The notes: generated by a model from the letters alone, not told the origin. 64,000 nucleotides of DNA from Streptantibioticus ferralitis (GCF_029223525.1 NZ_JARHTQ010000002.1:1-64000); one strand, 5' to 3'. Positions 47,715 to 56,409 are shown, counted from the stretch's first letter. Program-made: numbers and translations.

Positions 47715-47753
47715 AGATGAACGTTCTCTCACCAACATGAGAGCCGTTCTCAT

Positions 47754-47890
47754 GGAACGGCTGGAACGGCTGGAGCGACGGGACGGGCTGCAACGGCCGG
47801 AACAACTGGAACGACTGCAACGGCCGGAACGCCGGGAACAGCCGAAACGCTGGGAACGCCGAGAGCACCAAGAACGCGCGGAACACAGGG
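47754..47890. repeat. about 15 degenerate 9-base repeats of GGAACGGCT
   Basis: The unit (consensus GGAACGNCN) recurs every nine bases: GGAACGGCT twice, GGAGCGACG, GGACGGGCT, GCAACGGCC, GGAACAACT, GGAACGACT and so on. It lies in the leader of the response regulator gene. On the plus strand it reads as LERLERLERR-like peptide, but without a credible start context, so I regard it as non-coding. Confidence 0.85.
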
Positions 47891-47899
47891 GTATGGAAC

Positions 47900-47932
47900 G
47901 TGCCGGGTCCGTGCGCAGCACGGACCCGGCAC
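47900..47932. terminator. perfect 15-base hairpin terminator
   Basis: GTGCCGGGTCCGTGC and GCACGGACCCGGCAC with a 3-base loop, starting ten bases after the end of the minus-strand secreted-repeat gene. Confidence 0.9.
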
Positions 47933-47942
47933 TGGTTCGGCG

Positions 47943-48590
47943 TCAGCCGCGGCCGCGCACCGCGCCCGGCAGCGGGACCATCTGACCGGGCCGGGTGACG
48001 ACGACGGAGCCGCCGCCCTGGCCGTGACCACCGACAGCGCACCACACGGTGGTGCTCCTGTCGCCGTTGGTCGCCTTGATCGGGGTCACTGTCTTGCCCG
48101 GCTTGGCGCCCTTGATCGGTCCGCTGACGGGCGTTCCCTTGATCGGGATCACTGTCTTCCCCGGCTTGGCACCCTCGACCGGCCCGCTAACCGGCGTTCC
48201 CTTGATCGGGTTCACTGTCTTGCCGGGCTTGGCGCCCTTGATCGGTCCGCTGACGGGCGTTCCCTTGATCGGGTTCACTGTCTTGCCGGGCTTGGCGCCC
48301 TTGATCGGTCCGCTGACGGGCGTTCCCTTGATCGGGTTCACTGTCTTGCCGGGCTTGGCGCCCTTGATCGGCCCGCTGACCGGCGTTCCCTTGATCGGGA
48401 TCACCGTCTTCCCCGGCTTGGCACCCTGGACCGGCCCGCTAACCGGCCCGCAGGGCAGAACGCCCTTCCCCGGCGCCGCGGTGACGGTCCGGGCGTGAGC
48501 CGGCGTCGCCGCCATCGCCATCGTGGTCCCGGCAACCCCCGTCGCCAATGCGAGGGCCGAGCCCACCGCCATACGCATCGTGAAACGCAT
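47943..48590 (-). CDS. secreted protein with six 21-residue tandem repeats
   Basis: 215 residues from the ATG at 48590, seven bases after AAGGAG. A signal peptide ends at about residue 35 (ATPAHA). Then come six copies of a 21-residue unit, consensus [20 protein letters not shown] plus S, rich in Lys, Pro and Gly with no acidic residues to speak of. A short tail with one Cys follows ([11 protein letters not shown]). The repeat would be a strongly basic extended chain, perhaps binding teichoic acid or other anionic wall polymer (inference). I know no named family. Confidence 0.75.
   Translation of the reverse strand: MRFTMRMAVGSALALATGVAGTTMAMAATPAHARTVTAAPGKGVLPCGPVSGPVQGAKPGKTVIPIKGTPVSGPIKGAKPGKTVNPIKGTPVSGPIKGAKPGKTVNPIKGTPVSGPIKGAKPGKTVNPIKGTPVSGPVEGAKPGKTVIPIKGTPVSGPIKGAKPGKTVTPIKATNGDRSTTVWCAVGGHGQGGGSVVVTRPGQMVPLPGAVRGRG
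48070..48450 (-). repeat. 63-base tandem repeats inside the secreted protein gene
   Basis: Six units with exact 63-base spacing, visible as GGCGTTCCCTTGATCGGG at about 48131, 48194, 48257, 48320 and 48383. The inner units are almost identical in DNA, suggesting recent expansion or homogenisation. Confidence 0.9.
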
Positions 48591-48756
48591 GCGCATTCTC
48601 CTTCGGTCTGTGAGTCGTATGGCGCCGCCGAACGATCCTTTCGGCGCCTGGCCCTCACAAAACCGCGTCAACCTCATGAGAACTCTCGCGCAACCTTACG
48701 ATCGCCTTAGTGATCAAACCCCCGAGGCCCCCGAGGCGGAGATGCGCCCGCACGTG

Positions 48757-48900
48757 TCAGTCGGCTCGCACAATGGTCGCGAGTACGTCGTTGAACGCCT
48801 CGGTCGAGGTGGGGTGGGTGTGGACGGCGTCGTGCCGAAGGCGGGTGCTGAGGGGGCCGTAGCGTGCGTAGTAGGTGATCTCGGTCGGGTCGGTGATGCT
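48757..48900 (-). pseudogene. short C-terminal protein remnant (possibly pyridine nucleotide-disulfide oxidoreductase)
   Basis: The frame ending in TGA at 48757 reads ITDPTEITYYARYGPLSTRL then RHDAVHTHPTSTEAFNDVLA. HTHPTSTEAFNDV resembles the dimerisation-domain end of that family (HAHPTLSEA). No start and no other part of such an enzyme is nearby. Confidence 0.4.
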
Positions 48901-49067
48901 GCGGCGCAGTGGTCGAACACCTGGCGGCCCGCGTCACGAGCGCGCTCATCCTCTACAGCACCAATGTCGTGCTCTCCATCGTGACACCTGAAGCCGGAGG
49001 AACCTGGAGCCGATACGGGCGCGATGGCTTCGCCCGTGATCCGCCCGACAGTGCCTATGCTTCCGCC

Positions 49068-49598
49068 GTGAACGTCACCACACATGGCATACGGATCAGA
49101 CCAGGCAGCCTGGCCGACGCACCGGCCATTCTGGACATGCTCGACTCCGCGGTGGCCTGGATGAACGGTCGCGGCAACACCGAGCAGTGGGGCACGACAC
49201 CGTATTCGCAGAAGCCCGGCGGGGTGGCGCGGGTCGAGCGGTACACGACCGAAAACGCCCCGTACATCGCGGAGTTGGACGGAAAGCCTGTCGGAGCCCT
49301 GGTATTGGACTCCGGGCCAAGCCCGCAGATGCCGATCGCGCCGGTCGAGGAACCCGAGCGGTACGTCCGGCTGCTGGTCTCCGACCGACGGTACGCCGGG
49401 CTGGGCATCGGGGCGGCGCTGCTGGCCCATGCCGCCGAGGAGACTCGCCGGGCCGGTGTGGAACTGCTGCGGGTCGACTGCTGGGCGGGCGGCGGGGGCG
49501 AACTGGTCGCGTTCTACGAGCGCAACGGCTTCAACCCCACCGACCGCTTTCTGTCCGGGGACTGGCCGGGGCAGGCGCTGGCCCGGCGGGTCGGCTGA
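49068..49598 (+). CDS. GNAT-family N-acetyltransferase
   Basis: 176 residues from a GTG at 49068, where similarity begins (GIRIRPGSLADAPAILDMLD). Acetyl-CoA loop: LLVSDRRYAGLGIGAALLAH. The C-terminal VAFYERNGFNPTDRF closes the fold. The upstream open frame lacks family features. Substrate unknown; single gene. Confidence 0.85.
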   Translation: MNVTTHGIRIRPGSLADAPAILDMLDSAVAWMNGRGNTEQWGTTPYSQKPGGVARVERYTTENAPYIAELDGKPVGALVLDSGPSPQMPIAPVEEPERYVRLLVSDRRYAGLGIGAALLAHAAEETRRAGVELLRVDCWAGGGGELVAFYERNGFNPTDRFLSGDWPGQALARRVG

Positions 49599-50106
49599 CG
49601 GCGCGGGCGGGGCATCCGATCGCCGAACCGCCTCAACGCGCTCTTCGACGTCCGGTCTGGGCAGAGGCGCAGTGGGCGAGTCTCGGGGCAGGCACCCGCG
49701 CACCTTTGTCAGGTAGCCGCACAACGCATCCATCTCCGTGGGGCCCGCCGGATCCGACCGCGACTCCAGCGGCGAGTACGGCACCCCCTCACGGATCGTT
49801 GCGCATGGTCTTCCCGTAACAGCAGACCCATCACCCGGTCCCGCTCCCAGTCGCCCAGCCGGTGAAGGTCGTCCTGGCCCGCGAGTTGATCCATGAATGA
49901 CGGGCGGGCTCGCAATCGCGCCTCGTGGCCCCGTCCATCAGGCTTGATCGGGTGCAGACGTCCGGCCGGTCGCTGTGCCCACCACTGCCTGGAGAAGCGC
50001 GCCACCACAACGCAGGTACCAGCCTTCGGTGATGAGGCCGAAGGCCGGCGCCTTCGTCTTGAGCCGCGCGCCGAGTGTGGGGCGACTTGCGGCGGCTACG
50101 TCAGGG
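49599..50106. other. no intact gene
   Basis: About 510 bases. Minus-strand frames give LESRSDPAGPTEMDALCGYL (about 49725-49784) and SFMDQLAGQDDLHRLGDWER (about 49820-49900), which look like scraps of protein, but I cannot name them. Confidence 0.4.
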
Positions 50107-51127
50107 TCACGCTCCGATGTAGGTGTAGGCGCCGCCTGAGGCGGTTCCTCCTGGTGTGGTGACGACCACGTTCACCGTGGTGCTGGCGGTGCCTGCCGGG
50201 GTGGTGCCGGTGATGAGGATGCCGGTGTTGGAGGTGATGTTGGCTGTCGCCGTGCCGAACGTGACTGTGGCACCTGCCAGGTTCGTACCGCCGATGGTGA
50301 AGGGGGTGCCTCCGACGGAGGGCCCGCTGACCGGCTGGATCGTCACGGTTACGACCGGCGCCGCGGATAGATAGGTGAGGGTTCCGGCTGAGGCGGTTCC
50401 TCCTGGTGTGGTGACGGTCACGTTCACGGTGGTGCTGGCGGTGCCTGCCGGGATGGTGCCGGTGATGAGGGTGCCGGTGTTGGAGGTGATGGTGGCTGTC
50501 GTCGTGCCGAAGGTGACGGTGGCGCCTGTGAGGTTTGTGCCGGCGATGGTGAAGGTGCCGCCGCCTGCCGCCAGGCTGGTCGTGGGTTGCACGGTAACGG
50601 TTACGACTGGCGCTGCGGGCAGGTAGGTGAGGGTTCCGGCTGAGGTGGTTCCTCCTGGTGTGGTGACGGTCACGTTCACGGTGGTGCTGGCGGTGCCTGC
50701 TGGGATGGTGCCGGTGATGAGGGTGTCGGTGTTGGCGGTGATGGTGGCTGTCGTTGTGCCGAAGGTGACGGTGGCGCCTGTGAGGTTCGTGCCGACGATG
50801 GTGAAGGTGCCGCCGCCTGCCGCCAGGCTGGTCGTGGGTTGCACGGTAACGGTTACGACTGGCGCTGCGGGCAGGTAGGTGAGGGTTCCGGCTGAGGCGG
50901 TTCCTCCTGGTGTGGTGACGGTCACGTTCACCGTGGTGCTGGCGGTGCCTGCTGGGATGGTGCCGGTGATGAGGGTGTCGGTGTTGGCGGTGATGGTGGC
51001 TGTCGTCGTGCCGAAGGTGACGGTGGCGCCTGTGAGGTTCGTGCCGACGATGGTGAAGGTGCCGCCGCCTGCCGCCAGGCTGGTCGTGGGTTGCACGGTA
51101 ACGGTCACGACCGGCGCCGCGGGCAGG
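50107..51127 (-). repeat. four tandem 252-base units
   Basis: Units start at about 50130, 50382, 50634 and 50886 as judged by CTGAGGCGGTTCCTCCTGGT and its variants. The three inner units differ at only a few positions, implying recent duplication or gene conversion. Confidence 0.9.
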
Positions 51128-51699
51128 TAGGTGAAGCCGCCCAGTACCGTCACGCTGCCGCCTGCGGTGGTGACGACGACCGGTACGTTGCCAGTGGCGT
51201 GTGCCGGCGTGAGGCCGATGATCTGGGTGGGGCTGATGGACAGGACGGTGGCTGATGTCCCACCGAAGGTCACCGTGCCCCCGGTGAGGTTGGTTCCGCT
51301 GATCACGAACGGGGTGCTGCCGGTGGTCGGGCCCGAGGCGGGCGTAATGCTGGTCGCTGTGGGCGGGGGTGCGCCGATGTAGGTGTAGGGCACCGTATTG
51401 CTGGTGCCGCTCGGGGTAGTGACCGTCACCTGTACGGTTCCGGTTCCGGTTCCGGGCGGTGCGATGACCTGCAATGTGAAACCCAGGAAGTCGCCGCCGA
51501 CGATGGTCGCATGGCTGGTGCCGAAGAGAACCTGGGTTGCACCGTTGAGGCCCAGACCGACGAGGGTGACGAGGTTGCCTCCGGCGGCGGGGCCGAAGTT
51601 GGGCGCGTCGGCGACCAACACGGGTCCGAAAGGCCACGGCAGCGTTAGGCCTGGAAGGCCCAGGCCCGGAGCGCTCACTTGTGGGGCGGGGGCAGTCAT
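50107..51699 (-). CDS. IPT/TIG-domain repeat protein
   Basis: 530 residues from the ATG at 51699 (GGAGGAACAAGC upstream). Six immunoglobulin-like IPT/TIG domains: the first near residue 30-110 (NFGPAAGGNLVTLVGLGLNG), the second 115-190 (PASGPTTGSTPFVISGTNLT), then four nearly identical 84-residue units (SLAAGGGTFTIVGTNLTGAT, FGTTTATITANTDTLITGTI, PAGTASTTVNVTVTTPGGTA). There is no signal peptide, lipobox or membrane helix, yet such domains normally work outside the cell. Export by a non-classical route, or an N-terminus different from the one chosen, is needed. Confidence 0.85.
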   Translation of the reverse strand: MTAPAPQVSAPGLGLPGLTLPWPFGPVLVADAPNFGPAAGGNLVTLVGLGLNGATQVLFGTSHATIVGGDFLGFTLQVIAPPGTGTGTVQVTVTTPSGTSNTVPYTYIGAPPPTATSITPASGPTTGSTPFVISGTNLTGGTVTFGGTSATVLSISPTQIIGLTPAHATGNVPVVVTTAGGSVTVLGGFTYLPAAPVVTVTVQPTTSLAAGGGTFTIVGTNLTGATVTFGTTTATITANTDTLITGTIPAGTASTTVNVTVTTPGGTASAGTLTYLPAAPVVTVTVQPTTSLAAGGGTFTIVGTNLTGATVTFGTTTATITANTDTLITGTIPAGTASTTVNVTVTTPGGTTSAGTLTYLPAAPVVTVTVQPTTSLAAGGGTFTIAGTNLTGATVTFGTTTATITSNTGTLITGTIPAGTASTTVNVTVTTPGGTASAGTLTYLSAAPVVTVTIQPVSGPSVGGTPFTIGGTNLAGATVTFGTATANITSNTGILITGTTPAGTASTTVNVVVTTPGGTASGGAYTYIGA

Positions 51700-52222
51700 G
51701 CTTGTTCCTCCTTGCCAGATGGCGTTGATAGCGGTCCGGCACCGGCCTTCGCGGCGCGCCCGCGAGCGTGATGGCATGCCACGGCGGACAGGTCCAGGGG
51801 GCGGCCGGGCCGGTATGCCGGGTGATTGCGAGTGGCCCGGCAGCTTGGACCGATGCCCATGGGCCCGTGGCCGCGACATCCGTGGGCGCTCGCATACGTG
51901 ACGCTGGCCAGGGGCCCGCGCCATCAGTTGCCTGCTGCCCTCAAGGCGTCAGGCGACTGGCGGCATCCATGCCTTATCCAGGAGGCTGGTACGCGGATGC
52001 GGGGGCGCGACCAATGGCCCCCATGCACGGCTCATGAGGGCGGCGGAAACGGGCGGGCCGACTGCTGAGCTCCCCGGAAAGGATGGGCGGCCCACCGGTT
52101 CAGATGTATCCATTAACCCGATGGAGTGGCCATGCGTCTACCCCCTTTGACGTGCCGTCACCCAAACGGCTCAGCGGGCCGGCGGGCTGGCGCGGTGGCC
52201 GCACCGGCTCGCCGGGGGCGCG
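51700..52222. other. no gene seen
   Basis: About 520 bases upstream of the IPT/TIG gene and before the IS630 remnant. Only overlapping high-GC frames; the IPT/TIG promoter should be here. Confidence 0.4.
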
Positions 52223-52500
52223 GTGGCTGAGCCGGTCCGTGTGCGCAGGCTGACGGACCAGGAAGCGCAGCGGCTGCAGCAGATCGTGTGCCGCGGCATC
52301 ACGAGTTCGGTGCGCTACTGACGCGCGATGATGCGGCTGGCCTCGGCCGGCGGGAACAGGGTGCCGGTGATCGCCCAGCTGGTCCAGGCCGACGAGGACA
52401 CCGTCAGGGACCTCATCCACCGGTTCAAAGAGATCGGCCCGGCCTGCCCGGACCCCCGGCGGACGGGAGGCCGTCCCCGCCTGCTCAGCAGCCCGGCCAT
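52223..52500 (+). pseudogene. IS630-family transposase, N-terminal remnant
   Basis: A GTG at 52223 starts VAEPVRVRRLTDQEAQRLQQ, continues IVCRGITSSVRY, then meets TGA at 52319-52321 where CGA (Arg) is expected. The same frame carries on RAMMRLASAGGNRVPVIAQL and FKEIGPACPDPRRTGGRPRL. This is the paired helix-turn-helix of IS630 transposases. The DDE catalytic part is absent. Confidence 0.8.
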
Positions 52501-53171
52501 ACCCAGGGCCGGGACCACGCTTGCGTAGGTCAGTGGGTGCGGCCAACTGCGAGGTACCGAGTGGCCAACCAGCGCGCAGTCACACTTCGGCTGAGACTGC
52601 GCGCCGCGGTTGGCCACCTCACGTTCGGGGGCGTGGAAAGAGCGAACTGCTGGTGTCGCTTCCCAGTTACCGCTGCGCTCGGGCGCGCGAGGGTCCGCCT
52701 GCTGGCGCGGCCACGGTCGGTACGAGTCGGTGTGGCAACCGGCGGGTCACGGGCAGGACGGCGGCGCCGAGGGCGAATCCGTAGCAGGCCACCACGCCGT
52801 GCCCGTTGTCCTGGGCCAGCCACATCGCGAGCCCGGCGGCGGGCACACTCACCGTCTGCCTGTCCGGCTCAACTCTGTGGCCCCTGCCCACGGTTGCCGC
52901 AGGGGGACGCCGTGTCAGTTGTCAGGTGTGAGCAGTGATCGGGACACCGTCGCGGCATGCGAGCCGCAGCCGCACTATCGCGCCGTCCCCGTGGCACGCC
53001 GTAGCCGCCGTCCCGCGCGACGGGCGATGGATCACAGCAGGCGATCTCGGCGATCGGCGGGTAGAGTCGCCCCATGGACCCTGCCGTGTAGGGGGAGTGG
53101 CCATCGACGCCGTGTGACCCACCATGTGGCAGGTGGCCCGAGTCGCCGCCGCGTGACACGAGGAGTCTGCG
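52501..53171. other. no intact gene
   Basis: About 670 bases upstream of the hydroxylase gene. A minus-strand frame at 52667-52891 has a hydrophobic stretch (NGHGVVACYGFALGAAVLPV), but no family I know. The promoter of the hydroxylase should lie in the last part. Confidence 0.4.
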
Positions 53172-54812
53172 ATGTCCTCTGCAGTGCGTCGCGATACCGC
53201 CCGGTCTGCGGTGGAGAAGAACACCCTCGACTACGACGTGGCGATCGTCGGCTACGGGCCCGTGGGGCAGTTGGCGGCGATACTGCTGGGCGACAGAGGC
53301 TGGCGGGTTGGCGTTGTCGAGCGCCATCCGGAACCCTACAAGCTGCCTCGAGCCGTGCACTTCGACGACGAGGTTGCCCGGATTCTCGCCGCCGCCGGGC
53401 TCGTCGAACAAATCGGCGCGATCAGCGTTCCCGCGCCCGACTACGAGTGGCGCAACGCCGACGGCCAGACCCTGCTGCGCTTCGACCGGCAGCGGCCGGG
53501 CGCGTCGGGGTGGCCCCAGTCCAACAACTTCCATCAGCCCGATCTGGAACAGGTGTTGGACGCCAGGGTCCGTGAGCTGGCCCAGGTGGACGTGCGCCGT
53601 GGACACGAGGCGACCGAGCTGCTCGACCTCGGCGATCACGCCGAGGTGACCGTCCGTGACCCTTCCGGCGAGCAGTACGCGCTGCGCGCCGCGTACGTCA
53701 TCGGATGCGACGGCGCCAACAGCCTCGTGCGCGATCGGATGCGGACATCCGTCACCGACTTGGGGTTCTGCTACGACTGGCTGATCGTGGACGTCACTCC
53801 GCACCAGGCCTGGCCACCAGTGAACCTGCAGATCTGCGACCCGGCCCGGCCCACCACGGTCGTCTCCGGCGGGCCCGGTCGGCGCCGCTGGGAATTCATG
53901 CGTATGCCCGGTGAGACCATCGACGACCTCAACCGCCCGGAAACCGCCTGGCGGTTGCTGGCCTCCTGGAACATCACCCCCGACAACGCCACCTTCGAAC
54001 GCCACGCCGTCTACACCTTCCAGGCCCGCTGGGCCGACCGCTGGCGTGACGGCCGACTGCTGCTGGCCGGGGACGCCGCCCATCTGATGCCCCCGTTCGC
54101 CGGCCAGGGCATGTGCTCCGGCCTGCGGGACGCGGCGAACCTCGCCTGGAAGATCGACCTCGTCCTGGGTGGAACGGCCCACCCCGATCTGTTGGACACC
54201 TACACCAGCGAACGCTGCGCGCATGTACAGCACGCCATCGGCCTGTCCATAGCGCTCGGCAAGATCATCTGCGCCACGGATCCCGAGATCGTCGCCGCCC
54301 GCGACCAAGCGATGCTGGACGCCGGTGCCCGTCCCGAGAGCGCGCTTCCGAAGATCCCGCCACCCGTCCTCGGCCCCGGTCTGCTTCACCGCGGCCCCGA
54401 CGGATGGCCCGCGCGTCCGGCCGGACATCTTGCCGCTCAGGGACGGGCCCGCGCACCGGACGGGCGCACCGGACTGCTCGACGACCTCGTCGGCACCGGC
54501 TTCCGCATCGCGGCCATGGCCGACCCCCGCCCTTGCCTGTCCGCCCACCAGCTCGACTTCCTGGCCTCAATAGGCGCCCGCCTGGTCCGTATCGTCCCCG
54601 CCGACCAGCTCAGACCCGAGGCCGCGCAGGAGGATGGACTGCACACGATCGGCGACGTCGACACCTTCCTGCTGCCCCATCTGAAGGAAGTCGATCACGC
54701 CGCGGCCATCGTCCGTCCGGACTTCTACCTCTACGGCGCCGCGGACACTCTCACCGAACTGCCCGCGCTCGTCGACGAACTGCGCAGCGACCTCACCCGA
54801 CCGACCTTGTAG
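53172..54812 (+). CDS. class A flavin monooxygenase, MhpA-like (3-(3-hydroxyphenyl)propionate hydroxylase type)
   Basis: 546 residues. FAD loop VAIVGYGPVGQLAAILLGDR near residue 25, DG motif YVIGCDGANSLVRDRMR, GD motif [20 protein letters not shown], and MhpA-type patterns KLPRAVHFDDEVARI and RWEFMRMPGE. A thioredoxin-like C-terminal domain follows. MhpA hydroxylates phenylpropionates using NADH and O2. No ring-cleavage or hydrolase genes are adjacent, so the true substrate is open. ATG 53172 follows GAGGAGTCTGCG. Confidence 0.87.
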   Translation: MSSAVRRDTARSAVEKNTLDYDVAIVGYGPVGQLAAILLGDRGWRVGVVERHPEPYKLPRAVHFDDEVARILAAAGLVEQIGAISVPAPDYEWRNADGQTLLRFDRQRPGASGWPQSNNFHQPDLEQVLDARVRELAQVDVRRGHEATELLDLGDHAEVTVRDPSGEQYALRAAYVIGCDGANSLVRDRMRTSVTDLGFCYDWLIVDVTPHQAWPPVNLQICDPARPTTVVSGGPGRRRWEFMRMPGETIDDLNRPETAWRLLASWNITPDNATFERHAVYTFQARWADRWRDGRLLLAGDAAHLMPPFAGQGMCSGLRDAANLAWKIDLVLGGTAHPDLLDTYTSERCAHVQHAIGLSIALGKIICATDPEIVAARDQAMLDAGARPESALPKIPPPVLGPGLLHRGPDGWPARPAGHLAAQGRARAPDGRTGLLDDLVGTGFRIAAMADPRPCLSAHQLDFLASIGARLVRIVPADQLRPEAAQEDGLHTIGDVDTFLLPHLKEVDHAAAIVRPDFYLYGAADTLTELPALVDELRSDLTRPTL

Positions 54813-54938
54813 TTACGGCGGTACGCAAAGCCGAGCTCAGCCAAAACCCTGGTCCCCTGAATCGGTGTCGGCGACAGCGCGGTCAGCCTTCTGCCGTGCT
54901 CAGGTGCTGAGCGCGGACTCGCGTCCGCCGCCGGGGTG

Positions 54939-55652
54939 CTACTTGTGCTGGCCGTTCTTCGAGCCGTTCTTCTGGTCGATGCCCAGCGCCTGTTCGGCCG
55001 TCGTCCAGTCGTGCGCGATCGCCTGCTGAGCGGCGGCCAGGGTGACCTGGTTCTTGCAGATGGCGCTGTGCAGCCGGGCCTCGACCCGGTCCTTGTCGTT
55101 GTTGGGGCCGGAACCCGGGGTGTGCCCGGGCGACGGCGGTTCCACCCACAGGTTGCGGGCATCGTTCGGGTCGCCGCCGAGTTCCAGGCTGACCAGGTGG
55201 TCGTACTCCGCGTCGTGCAGGGACTGCGTGTATCCGTAGGACTTGGCGTTGGCGTCCTTCTCGCGGCTGGTGATGTTCAGCGGCGGGCGGATGTCGGAGG
55301 TGTAGCCGGACCGGCAGATGGTCGAGGCCAGCGTCGCCTGGGTGACCTTGGGGTTGAGCGCGCCCGGGGTGCAGGACGGATCGGGAAGCGGCTGATTCTG
55401 CTCGTACCGGTAGTGGCAGGACCCCGCGGGGGGCTGTTGCTGCACCCGGTAGGCGGGTTGCGGGCCGGGACCCGTCGGGAGCGAGCCGCCGGACGGCCCC
55501 GAGGATGAGCCACCGGCAGGGGCGGACGCGGGCGGCACGGCGCCCTTGTTGCCGTTGTCCTGATGGCCTGTTGAGCCCTTCGAGCTGGAACAGGACGTGA
55601 TCAGTAGCGCCGATGCCACGATCAGCAGGGCGCAGCGGGTGGTGTTGGGCAC
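54939..55652 (-). CDS. exported lipoprotein with HNH-like DH...N motif, paralogue A
   Basis: 237 residues. The GTG at 55652 follows GGAGGGAAG. The signal peptide ends ITSC (Cys21), a lipobox. A Gly/Ser/Pro linker to about residue 75 leads to a domain shared with the next gene: PLPDPSCTPGALNPKVTQAT, STICRSGYTSDIRPP, YDHLVSLELGGDPNDARNLW, NDKDRVEARLHSAICKN, IAHDWTTAEQALG. The DHLVxLELGG...NLW part resembles the core of ββα-Me/HNH nucleases, but no third catalytic His is evident. Secreted nuclease or binding protein; function unknown. Confidence 0.75.
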   Translation of the reverse strand: MPNTTRCALLIVASALLITSCSSSKGSTGHQDNGNKGAVPPASAPAGGSSSGPSGGSLPTGPGPQPAYRVQQQPPAGSCHYRYEQNQPLPDPSCTPGALNPKVTQATLASTICRSGYTSDIRPPLNITSREKDANAKSYGYTQSLHDAEYDHLVSLELGGDPNDARNLWVEPPSPGHTPGSGPNNDKDRVEARLHSAICKNQVTLAAAQQAIAHDWTTAEQALGIDQKNGSKNGQHK

Positions 55653-55777
55653 GGTGACTCTTCCCTCCGGGCCGGGCAGATCGGACCGCTCCAAGAATGC
55701 CCGGGTGCGGTTGGCCGGAACCGGCTGGTGCGACGCCGCGCCCCCGTACCGGCAACGCCGGGCAATCGTACGCCGGA

Positions 55778-55806
55778 GCCGCCCCCGCGTCAGGGGCGGG
55801 GGCGGC
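55778..55806. terminator. GC-rich hairpin
   Basis: GCCGCCCCCGC (55778-55788) pairs with GCGGGGGCGGC (55796-55806). It lies between paralogues B and A, 58 bases past the end of B. Confidence 0.8.
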
Positions 55807-55815
55807 CCAAGAGCC

Positions 55816-55860
55816 CTGACGTAGGTCAGGTGGATCGATCTGACGTAAGGTCAGGTGGAT
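55816..55860. repeat. two direct repeats each holding TGACGTA(A)GGTCA
   Basis: CTGACGTAGGTCAGGTGGAT and CTGACGTAAGGTCAGGTGGAT stand 24 bases apart just after paralogue B. Each contains an imperfect TGAC...GTCA palindrome. They could be an operator for paralogue A or part of a terminator. Confidence 0.6.
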
Positions 55861-55863
55861 GGG

Positions 55864-56409
55864 TCAGCTCAGTCCGAGCTGGGCCAGTGCGGTGGTCCAG
55901 TCGGTCGCGATGGCGCTGCGCGCGTCGTCAAGGTTGACCGTGCCGTTGCAGACCGCCCGCTTGAGCTTGTTCTCGACCTGGTCCTTGTTGCCCGCTGTAC
56001 CGCTGCCGTAACGCGGTTCGGGCCAAAGGTTGTTGGGGTCCTTGGGTGCGCCGCCGAGTTCCAGCGGTACGAGGTGGTCTTCCTCGTAGTCCGCGGTGTT
56101 GGTGTCGCTGTACCCGTACTCCGCGATCTGCTTGACCTTCAGGGCGTTGGTGTACGAGGCGGGCGGACGGACCGTGGAGGTCCAACCCGACACGCAGATC
56201 GTGGAGTTGATGGTGGACTGCGTGACGTCGGGGTTGTACGCGCCCGGGGTGCAGGACGGGTCGGGCAGTGGCAGGTTCGACTGTGAGCACGAGGTCGCGG
56301 CGTGCGCGGCGCCGGTGCCGGTGATCAGCCCTGCGGTGGCCAGCGCCACGGAGCAGGCGGCTACCGTGAGTTGGCGCGGTATTCGCCACGTGAGAGGCGG
56401 TCGGGACAT
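55864..56409 (-). CDS. secreted protein with HNH-like DH...N motif, paralogue B
   Basis: 181 residues from the ATG at 56409, after GGGAGACCCCAC. A signal peptide (WRIPRQLTVAACSVALATAG ... AHA) is cleaved near residue 38. The mature part is the same domain as in paralogue A, with hardly any linker: PLPDPSCTPGAYNPDVTQST, STICVSGWTSTVRPP, EDHLVPLELGGAPKDPNNLW, NKDQVENKLKRAVCNG, IATDWTTALAQLG. Four conserved cysteines (two near the N-terminus, STIC, and AVCNG) would form two disulfides. It lies 212 bases upstream of A on the same strand. Confidence 0.78.
   Translation of the reverse strand: MSRPPLTWRIPRQLTVAACSVALATAGLITGTGAAHAATSCSQSNLPLPDPSCTPGAYNPDVTQSTINSTICVSGWTSTVRPPASYTNALKVKQIAEYGYSDTNTADYEEDHLVPLELGGAPKDPNNLWPEPRYGSGTAGNKDQVENKLKRAVCNGTVNLDDARSAIATDWTTALAQLGLS

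Noticed and set aside
47754-47890. A coding repeat LERLERLERR on the plus strand
   Set aside because: No credible start or ribosome binding site, and it is antisense to the leader of the response regulator; treated as a DNA repeat.
48070-48450. CRISPR-like regular repeats
   Set aside because: The units are contiguous 63-base coding repeats without unique spacers and encode a periodic protein.
52667-52891. Small membrane protein on the minus strand
   Set aside because: A hydrophobic stretch exists, but there is no ribosome binding site, no family, and it lies in a region of decayed sequence.
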